Assembly (NCBI GenBank): GCA_030146285.1
Contig: JASLBZ010000201.1
Span: 1 to 6,599 of the forward strand
Length of the DNA stretch: 6,599 nt
Origin: Neisseriaceae bacterium
GTDB lineage: Bacteria > Pseudomonadota > Gammaproteobacteria > Burkholderiales > Neisseriaceae
Reading direction: 5' to 3'
Part shown: positions 1 through 5,095 of the stretch, piece by piece
Layout: each line of letters starts with the position of its first letter
Position numbering within the stretch: position 1 is the first letter of the stretch
Position numbers and translations under genes: made by a program
Notes under the pieces: model-generated
What the model was told of the DNA's origin: nothing
What the model saw: the letters and a program-made list of their open reading frames with translations, nothing else
Database searches by the model: none

Positions 1-1
1 T

Positions 2-292
2 ATTCGTGGTTTATTGGCGCAAATACCAGAATGTGAAATCATTTTGACCACAGGTGAAAAAGCCATGGGCATCGCATGTGCTCAGTTTGGAATCGATAAA
101 GTCCCCAAAGTTGGTGAGTTTGTGGACATTGAATACGATAATCGGACTTTGCGCCTTTACAGGATGCCTTCTAGTTCTCGTGCTTACCCTTTAAAGCTAG
201 AGAAAAAAGCCGCTATTTACCAAGCTGCGCTGGTGAGTGTTTTTCCCAATTTGGCAAAACCATTGCTCAATAGCGACAATGCGAGCCATTAG
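2..292 (+). CDS. C-terminal part of a uracil-DNA glycosylase superfamily protein (partial, 5' end outside window)
   Basis: The reading frame is already open at the left edge (Ile-Arg-Gly-Leu precede the TTG at 14), has no ribosome binding site near that TTG, and ends with TAG at 290-292, so this is the 3' end of a longer gene. The visible part is about 96 residues. The segment MPSSSRAYPLKLEKKAAIYQ resembles the second active-site motif of UDG-superfamily enzymes (the Mug / hypoxanthine-DNA-glycosylase-like group), where a Pro-Ser-Ser/Thr-Ser stretch contacts the DNA backbone and the extruded base. Such enzymes remove uracil or other deaminated bases from DNA and act in the cytoplasm in base-excision repair. 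The catalytic motif 1 would lie upstream and cannot be seen, so substrate class and activity are unknown. The gene converges on mltA across a hairpin terminator. The family call rests on one motif and the usual length of the C-terminal half; a non-enzymatic relative is possible. Confidence 0.6.
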   Translation: MRGLLAQIPECEIILTTGEKAMGIACAQFGIDKVPKVGEFVDIEYDNRTLRLYRMPSSSRAYPLKLEKKAAIYQAALVSVFPNLAKPLLNSDNASH

Positions 293-312
293 TCATTGAC
301 AAAATCCAAACA

Positions 313-339
313 AAAAAGAGCGCATTAAGCGCTCTTTTT
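313..339. terminator. Bidirectional rho-independent terminator between the glycosylase gene and mltA
   Basis: A perfect 11-bp stem (AAAAAGAGCGC at 313-323 with GCGCTCTTTTT at 329-339) encloses a 5-base loop ATTAA. The A-run on one arm and T-run on the other give a U-tract on transcripts of either strand. It lies 21 bases after the stop of the plus-strand gene and 14 bases beyond the stop of minus-strand mltA, so it can serve both convergent genes. Confidence 0.85.
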
Positions 340-352
340 GATGCCTCAGTGT

Positions 353-1654
353 TTATGGCAAGTAACGAGGGTGGTAGCCGTTTGGCAACAATACCCATAC
401 TTGACCTGGGTGTTTCATTTTTCCTGCCACTTCACCTGCTGCATCACCATAGCCCCAGAAGAAGTCTACTCGCACACCGCCTTTAATCGCCGAGCCAGTA
501 TCTTGCGCGACCATTAAGCGTTGAATCGGTTGGTTTTGAATCGGGTGTGTGGTGGTTAAGAACATCGGTGCGCCCAATTCCACATGGTGTTTGTCCACAG
601 CCGTTGAATAGCCATCGGTTAATGGCACACCTAAAGCACCAATCGGGCCAGCACCAGTGTCTGGAATCACTCTAAAAAACACATAGCTTGGGTTTTGTCC
701 CAAAACTTCTGCCAAATGGCTTGGGTTTTGTTGCATCCAAGCTTTAATGCCTTGCATATTGGTGTCTTTCATTGGCAAATAGCCTTGTTTGACCATGTAA
801 TTGGCAATCGACACATAAGGGTATTCGTTTTTATCGGCATAGCCTAAACGCACACTTTGACCGCTTGGTGTTTGTAGGCGGCCTGAACCTTGTACTTGTA
901 AAAAGAACAATTCAACAGGGTCGTTGGCATAGCCTAAAATCGGTGCTTTGCCATTGAGTGCACCCGCATTGATTTGGGCACGGGTGAAATACGGTACAAA
1001 GGTATTACCAACCACGCGGCCTTTGATTGAGCGGCTGCGTGGGCTAATCGGGAACTTACTCAAGTCAGCGGTATATTGGCCATTGGCATTGATTGAGCCT
1101 GAGTTTTTTCCTGTGACTTGGATGCGTACTTGCCCTTTGCCATTTTGGTATTGGCTAGGCAATGACACGGAAATAAAGTCGTAAGGAATACCATAAATGG
1201 GAAAACGTGCTTGGTTTGTTTGTTTAAGGTCACCTGCCATGCCTGGTTCATAGTAGCCTGTTACCGTGCCTTGGGGATTGCCATTGTCGGTAATTTTCCA
1301 AGGGGTAAAGTGGTATTCAAAGAATTGTTTGGCTGCTTGGCTGGTGTTGCTGGTGTTTTTAGCTTGGTTACAAACGTTGCGCCATTGTGGTTTGTTGACG
1401 GTTCTTTCACAGCCACGTTTAAAGGCGATTAAGCTTTGTTCAAAATTTTGTCCACTCCAGTTAGGCATGCTGTTAAAGCTGGCTGATGTGTAACGAACAC
1501 TGACATTGGGTGTGCCATACGTCATACCAGGTGGCGTGGTTTTCCCTGCGGGTAAGCTTGGCTGTGTTGGTTTTTGTATATTGCCACAGCTGGCCAATAA
1601 TACAGCAGCCGTACCCCAAGCTAGGGTACGAAATAAAGTTGTGCGAATGCCCAT
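353..1654 (-). CDS. mltA: Membrane-bound lytic murein transglycosylase A (outer-membrane lipoprotein)
   Basis: MltA cleaves the MurNAc-GlcNAc bond of peptidoglycan non-hydrolytically, leaving 1,6-anhydro-MurNAc ends, at the inner face of the outer membrane. The neisserial homologue is the antigen GNA33. Counting from the ATG at 1654 (433 aa), residues 1-23 form a lipoprotein signal peptide: Arg near the N terminus, a hydrophobic core, and lipobox L-A-S-C with Cys23 as the lipidated residue. Gly follows Cys, with no Asp retention signal, which fits outer-membrane sorting. The MltA domain shows GYYEP (133-137), YFTRAQI (222-228), DPVELFFLQVQGSG (245-258), NPSYVFFR (321-328), and the C-terminal 3D region with QDTGSAIKG (Asp385) and RVDFFWG (Asp397). 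The conserved acidic residues of this region supply the catalytic acid/base. An in-frame TTG at 1669 would add five residues, but the ATG puts the signal peptide in standard form and has a GGACAG sequence about 8-10 bases upstream. The gene is full length and has its own divergent promoter region. Confidence 0.95.
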   Translation of the reverse strand: MGIRTTLFRTLAWGTAAVLLASCGNIQKPTQPSLPAGKTTPPGMTYGTPNVSVRYTSASFNSMPNWSGQNFEQSLIAFKRGCERTVNKPQWRNVCNQAKNTSNTSQAAKQFFEYHFTPWKITDNGNPQGTVTGYYEPGMAGDLKQTNQARFPIYGIPYDFISVSLPSQYQNGKGQVRIQVTGKNSGSINANGQYTADLSKFPISPRSRSIKGRVVGNTFVPYFTRAQINAGALNGKAPILGYANDPVELFFLQVQGSGRLQTPSGQSVRLGYADKNEYPYVSIANYMVKQGYLPMKDTNMQGIKAWMQQNPSHLAEVLGQNPSYVFFRVIPDTGAGPIGALGVPLTDGYSTAVDKHHVELGAPMFLTTTHPIQNQPIQRLMVAQDTGSAIKGGVRVDFFWGYGDAAGEVAGKMKHPGQVWVLLPNGYHPRYLP

Positions 1655-1706
1655 GTGTGAACTGTCCAATTCTGTGTGTGCTGTTTGTTATTCACTAAAT
1701 GACTTC

Positions 1707-1735
1707 ATAATGAGATGCATTTACGTTAAAGCCAA
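1707..1735 (-). promoter_or_regulatory. Candidate sigma-70 promoter for mltA
   Basis: On the minus strand, TTGGCT (-35, complement of 1730-1735) is separated by 17 bases from CATTAT (-10, complement of 1707-1712). Each box matches 4 of 6 consensus positions. Transcription would start near 1700, about 45 bases before the mltA ATG. The -35 box lies inside the first copy of the AAAGCCAAT repeat. This is read by eye and is one of few pairs with correct spacing in the region. Confidence 0.4.
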
Positions 1736-1769
1736 TAAAATAATACAGATTGGCTTTCATTTAAAGCCA
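1728..1769. repeat. Triple AAAGCCA/TGGCTTT inverted-repeat cluster between mltA and mutS
   Basis: Three copies of one 7-9 base unit lie in alternating orientation: AAAGCCAAT (1728-1736), ATTGGCTTT (1749-1757) and AAAGCCA (1763-1769). Copies 1 and 2 form a perfect 9-bp inverted repeat with a 12-base spacer. Copies 2 and 3 form a perfect 7-bp inverted repeat with a 5-base spacer. The middle copy could therefore pair with either neighbour. The first copy overlaps the putative mltA -35 box. An operator or a small DNA/RNA hairpin are both possible, and no known regulator site was recognised. Confidence 0.5.
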
Positions 1770-1804
1770 TGTGACATCATAGCAAGCTTTGTGCTTGGCA
1801 TAAA

Positions 1805-1833
1805 TTGGGGATTCAAAGAATTTGAATTACAAT
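1805..1833 (+). promoter_or_regulatory. Candidate sigma-70 promoter for mutS
   Basis: TTGGGG (1805-1810) and TACAAT (1828-1833) are separated by 17 bases. The -10 matches 5 of 6 consensus positions and the -35 matches 3 of 6. The start would be near 1840, giving a leader of about 45 bases before the mutS ATG. An overlapping alternative, TTGGCA at 1795-1800, has a poorer -10 at the right spacing. Confidence 0.45.
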
Positions 1834-1865
1834 GAGTGCGATTATTGTTTTTTGACTGATTGTCT

Positions 1866-1885
1866 TAAGGAAAGCGCGCGCATTT
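1866..1885 (+). promoter_or_regulatory. mutS ribosome binding site with long GC-alternating spacer
   Basis: The Shine-Dalgarno-like TAAGGAAA (1866-1873) is followed by GCGCGCGC (1874-1881) and ATTT before the ATG at 1886. The AAGGA core is about 14 bases from the start, longer than the usual 5-9. No closer purine-rich site exists, and the N-terminal protein sequence supports this ATG. Confidence 0.5.
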
Positions 1886-4486
1886 ATGCAAAAAGCCAAG
1901 CCCTCTGTTTCACCCATGATTGCTCAATTTCTAAACATCAAAGCAGATCACCAAGATAAGCTATTGTTTTATCGAATGGGTGATTTTTATGAGTTGTTTT
2001 TTGAAGATGCCGTCGAAGCTGCCAAATTGTTGGACATTACCTTAACCACACGAGGCCAAAAAGATGGTGAACCCATTAAGATGGCCGGCGTGCCTTACCA
2101 TGCTGCTGAGCAATATTTGGCACGCTTGGTAAAAATGGGTAAAAGCATTGCGATTTGCGAACAAGTCGGTGAAGTGGGTGCGAGTAAAGGGCCTGTTGAG
2201 CGCAAAGTGGTGCGCATTATCACACCAGGAACGCTCACAGACAGTGCTTTATTAGAAGACAAAGAAAATAACCGGGTATTGGCGATTTTTCCACACAAAA
2301 AACAAATGGGCTTGGCGTGGTTGTCTTTGCAAAGCGGTGAATTCAAAGCCAAAATTATTGACCATGAGCGCCTGGTTCATGAGTTAGAGCGTTTGCAAGC
2401 CGCGGAGATTTTATTGCCAGACAGCCGCACATTGAGCTTACCCAAAGACTACCAAGCCGTGATTACTTATGTCCACACTTGGCAGTTTTCTGCCGATTCG
2501 GCAGCCGATTTATTAAAACGGTATTTTGATTGCCAAGATTTATTGGGTTTTGGCTTGGATAAAAAAGAGCATGAGCTGGCCATTGGCGCAGCAGGGGCTT
2601 TGTTAAATTACATTCAATTAACCCAATCTAAGCTGCCACAGCATTTGGACAGCATCACACTTGAAACCGATTCTGCTTTTATTACTCTTGATGCGGCCAC
2701 GCGCCGCAATTTGGAAATCAGCCAAACCTTAAGCGGCAAAACAGCGCCTACCTTATTTTCTGTTATGGATGATTGTGCTACTCACATGGGCAGTCGTTTG
2801 CTCATGACATGGCTACACAATCCACTGCGCATTCGCTCACAAGTGGCGGCGCGCCAAAGTGCAATTGCTGCTTTGTTAAACCATCACGATGTGGTGCATC
2901 AGGCTTGGAAAAACATTGCCGATATTGAGCGCATCGCCGCTCGTATTGCCTTACAAAGTGCTCGACCACGAGATTTGGCCAGTTTGCGTGATAGCCTGTT
3001 TGAATTGGCGGCTTTCAGGCTGCCTGAAGAAACCAGAGACAGTGATTTAATCAGCATCTTATTGGACATCTTGCCAGAAGGTTTGGCTATTGCGAAGCAA
3101 TTGGCTGCTGCTATTTTGCCAGAGCCTGCGGTATGGTTGCGAGACGGTGGGGTGATGAACGATGGTTTGCATGCCGAATTAGATGAGCTACGCAATATTC
3201 AAAATCATGGCGATGAGTTTTTGTTGGCTTTGGAGGCACGAGAAAAAGAGCGTACTGGCTTTAGCACTTTAAAAGTTGAGTTCAATCGAGTGCATGGCTT
3301 TTATATTGAGTTAAGCAAAGTCCAAGCCGAACATGCACCCAGTGATTACAATCGCCGCCAAACCTTGAAAAACGTAGAGCGCTTTATCACGCCCGAATTA
3401 AAAATTTTCGAAGACAAGGTGTTAAGCGCACAAGACAAAGCCTTGGCGCTGGAGAAAAAGCTGTATGAAGCTTTATTGAGCCAATTGCAAGCGAGCTTGC
3501 CTAGCTTACAAAAAATTGCCAAAGCCACTGCGAGCTTGGATGTATTGGCAAACTTAGCGGCGTTAGCAAACCAAAATCAATGGGTTTGCCCTGAATTAGT
3601 TGATTATCCTATTTTGGAAATTCAACAAGGTCGTCACCCTGTGGTGGAAAAGCAAGTACAACAATTTATTGCCAATGATTGCTTATTGGATAGCAAACGT
3701 CAGCTAATGCTGTTAACAGGTCCGAATATGGGGGGTAAATCTACCTATATGCGCCAAACGGCTTTGATTGTGCTGTTGAGTTATGTTGGTAGTTTTGTTC
3801 CTGCAAACAGCGCGCAAATTGGCCCTATTGATCAAATCTTTACCCGCATTGGTGCGTCTGACGATTTGGCAGGAAACCGATCTACCTTTATGGTGGAGAT
3901 GTCCGAAACCGCTTATATCTTGCACCATGCCACCGCACAGTCGTTGGTGTTAATGGATGAAGTCGGTCGTGGCACATCTACCTTTGATGGCTTGGCTTTG
4001 GCACAAGCCATTGCTGAACATTTATTACAAAAAAACCAGTCGCTCACATTGTTTGCAACCCATTATTTTGAACTAACCAAGCTGCCAGAGGCATTTAAAA
4101 CCGCGATTAACTACCATTTAAGCGCATTAGAGCAAGGGCAAGACATTGTGTTTTTACACCATGTGCAAGCCGGTCCTGCCAGCAAAAGCTATGGTATTGC
4201 AGTGGCCAAACTTGCAGGTTTGCCCAAACGGGCTTTGGCTGCAGCGCAAAAGCATTTACAGCAATTAGAAGCATCGGTTGCCAAAGAACAGCCGCAAATG
4301 GATATCTTTAGCCAGCTGGCTGATGAGGATGATCTAGAACCAGAAGTGGCTGCCGCTAGCGTGATTCAGGACAATCCAGAGCAAGCGCGACTTTGGGCGC
4401 AGGTGCAGGACTTGAATCCCGATGATTTAAGCCCAAGAGAGGCTTTGCTTGCATTGTATGAATTAAAAGCATTGTTAACACCATAA
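1886..4486 (+). CDS. mutS: DNA mismatch repair protein MutS
   Basis: MutS recognises mismatches and small insertion/deletion loops in newly replicated DNA and, on ATP binding, becomes a sliding clamp that recruits MutL. The protein is 866 aa, full length for the family. The N-terminal mismatch-reading domain contains GDFYELF with the Phe34-x-Glu36 pair that stacks on and hydrogen-bonds to the mispaired base. The connector, lever and clamp domains follow to about residue 565. The C-terminal ABC-type ATPase has Walker A GPNMGGKST (612-620), the STFMVEM signature (666-672), Walker B with Asp691-Glu692 in LMDEVGRGTSTFDG, and the FATHY switch (723-727). QMDIF (804-808) fits the beta-clamp-binding consensus, and the last 35 residues match the conserved C-terminal oligomerisation segment (DLSPREALLALYELK). 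The start fits the usual neisserial N terminus, about ten residues before the conserved domain. mutS appears monocistronic, divergent from mltA, and ends at a DUS-containing terminator. One DUS lies within the gene at 3014-3028. Confidence 0.98.
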   Translation: MQKAKPSVSPMIAQFLNIKADHQDKLLFYRMGDFYELFFEDAVEAAKLLDITLTTRGQKDGEPIKMAGVPYHAAEQYLARLVKMGKSIAICEQVGEVGASKGPVERKVVRIITPGTLTDSALLEDKENNRVLAIFPHKKQMGLAWLSLQSGEFKAKIIDHERLVHELERLQAAEILLPDSRTLSLPKDYQAVITYVHTWQFSADSAADLLKRYFDCQDLLGFGLDKKEHELAIGAAGALLNYIQLTQSKLPQHLDSITLETDSAFITLDAATRRNLEISQTLSGKTAPTLFSVMDDCATHMGSRLLMTWLHNPLRIRSQVAARQSAIAALLNHHDVVHQAWKNIADIERIAARIALQSARPRDLASLRDSLFELAAFRLPEETRDSDLISILLDILPEGLAIAKQLAAAILPEPAVWLRDGGVMNDGLHAELDELRNIQNHGDEFLLALEAREKERTGFSTLKVEFNRVHGFYIELSKVQAEHAPSDYNRRQTLKNVERFITPELKIFEDKVLSAQDKALALEKKLYEALLSQLQASLPSLQKIAKATASLDVLANLAALANQNQWVCPELVDYPILEIQQGRHPVVEKQVQQFIANDCLLDSKRQLMLLTGPNMGGKSTYMRQTALIVLLSYVGSFVPANSAQIGPIDQIFTRIGASDDLAGNRSTFMVEMSETAYILHHATAQSLVLMDEVGRGTSTFDGLALAQAIAEHLLQKNQSLTLFATHYFELTKLPEAFKTAINYHLSALEQGQDIVFLHHVQAGPASKSYGIAVAKLAGLPKRALAAAQKHLQQLEASVAKEQPQMDIFSQLADEDDLEPEVAAASVIQDNPEQARLWAQVQDLNPDDLSPREALLALYELKALLTP
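3014..3028. repeat. DNA uptake sequence (near-palindromic, carries both dialect variants) inside mutS
   Basis: TTCAGGCTGCCTGAA is a 15-base palindrome except at its central base. The plus strand at 3017-3028 reads AGGCTGCCTGAA, the Simonsiella-type DUS. The minus strand at 3014-3025 reads AGGCAGCCTGAA, the Kingella-type DUS. DUS are the 12-mers bound by the minor pilin ComP that bias natural transformation towards related DNA. On the coding strand the element encodes Arg-Leu-Pro-Glu (mutS residues 378-381). Confidence 0.75.
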
Positions 4487-4506
4487 ACAGCGATCATGAA
4501 CATAAT

Positions 4507-4545
4507 AACAGGCAGCCTGTATCTTTCAGGCTGCCTGTTGTTTTT
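4507..4545. terminator. DUS-containing terminator shared by convergent mutS and the response regulator gene
   Basis: AACAGGCAGCCTG (4507-4519) pairs perfectly over 13 bp with CAGGCTGCCTGTT (4527-4539) around a 7-base loop TATCTTT. GTTTTT follows on the plus strand, a good U-tract for ending mutS, 20 bases after its stop. In the other direction the tail is only TTATTATG, so termination of the regulator operon may be less efficient. The right arm with its flank contains a perfect Kingella-type DUS on the minus strand (4525-4536, AGGCAGCCTGAA). The left arm carries an 11/12 match on the plus strand (4510-4521). DUS pairs used as terminators are typical of Neisseriaceae. Confidence 0.9.
4525..4536 (-). 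repeat. DNA uptake sequence, AGGCAGCCTGAA variant, in terminator arm
   Basis: The minus strand reads AGGCAGCCTGAA, a perfect match to the Kingella-type DUS, as part of the second arm and loop edge of the hairpin. The partner arm differs from the same 12-mer at one base (AGGCAGCCTGTA at 4510-4521 on the plus strand), so only one of the two copies is perfect. Confidence 0.75.
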
Positions 4546-4552
4546 ATGGCCA

Positions 4553-5086
4553 TTATTTTTTGACAGGATGTTTGGCTAGTATGCGTTGTAAGGTTCTGCG
4601 GTGCATATTCAAAGCCCGAGCAGTGGCCGAAACATTGCCATCGTATTGTTGCAGCACAAACTGGATGTGCTCCCACTGTAAACGTTGAATAGAAGGAATA
4701 TCATCTGGCACAGGGGTTGCGGCAATCTGCTCTTCACTGTCCTCATCCGAATGAAATGCTTGCAAAATGGTTTCGACGCTGGCTGGTTTGGGCAAGTATT
4801 GCACTGCACCTAGCTTGACGGCACTAACAGCTGTACTGATGCTGGCATAGCCTGTTAGCACAATGATTTTGCTGTGAGGGAATTGCACCACCAAATCAGG
4901 CAATAATTGCAAACCGCTTTCATTGCCCAAATTCAAATCCAAGATAATGCCATCAATAATATTGTCTTGGGTTAATGCTTCGGCAGAGTTTTTGGCCCAA
5001 AACATTTGATAGCCTTGGCGGTTAAATCCACGAATCAATAAAGATGCTAAGGTTTCATTGTCATCGATTAATAAAAAAGTTTGCAT
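4553..5086 (-). CDS. regA: RegA/PrrA/ActR-family redox response regulator
   Basis: This is a cytoplasmic two-component transcription factor of 177 aa, the usual size of the compact RegA/PrrA/ActR/RoxR family, whose members control respiratory and redox-responsive genes. The receiver domain (about 3-115) has the acidic pair Asp8-Asp9, phospho-acceptor Asp50 in DGIILDLNLG, switch Thr78 in IVLTGYASI, and Lys100 in YLPKPA. A short linker with two prolines (PVPDDIP) leads to a Fis-type helix-turn-helix at about 135-173. The recognition stretch NVSATARALNMHRRTLQRILAKH is very close to the strongly conserved RegA DNA-binding sequence. The ATG at 5086 lies 9 bases after the stop of the upstream kinase gene, so the two are co-transcribed and this is the kinase's partner. 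No good Shine-Dalgarno is visible, so translation may be coupled to the kinase gene. The target genes cannot be told from the window. Confidence 0.93.
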   Translation of the reverse strand: MQTFLLIDDNETLASLLIRGFNRQGYQMFWAKNSAEALTQDNIIDGIILDLNLGNESGLQLLPDLVVQFPHSKIIVLTGYASISTAVSAVKLGAVQYLPKPASVETILQAFHSDEDSEEQIAATPVPDDIPSIQRLQWEHIQFVLQQYDGNVSATARALNMHRRTLQRILAKHPVKK

Positions 5087-5095
5087 CGTTGGTTG

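Noticed and set aside
14..292. Complete small gene starting at the TTG at 14
   Set aside because: The frame continues to the window edge with no stop, there is no ribosome binding site, and the motif content fits only the C-terminal half of a glycosylase.
876..887. AGGCGGCCTGAA in mltA as a further DUS
   Set aside because: It differs from both DUS variants at the central base, and its complement encodes the conserved Ser-Gly-Arg-Leu of the MltA QVQGSGRL motif, so protein constraint explains it. It could be a decayed or ancestral copy but cannot be counted.
353..1669. mltA starting at TTG 1669
   Set aside because: The ATG at 1654 gives a normal lipoprotein signal peptide and has a GGACAG sequence upstream; nothing Shine-Dalgarno-like precedes the TTG.
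1506..1835. Plus-strand open frame of 109 codons running from inside mltA into the intergenic region
   Set aside because: Mostly antisense to the mltA signal-peptide region, with no recognisable domain, and it ends inside the mutS promoter region; it looks like a shadow frame.
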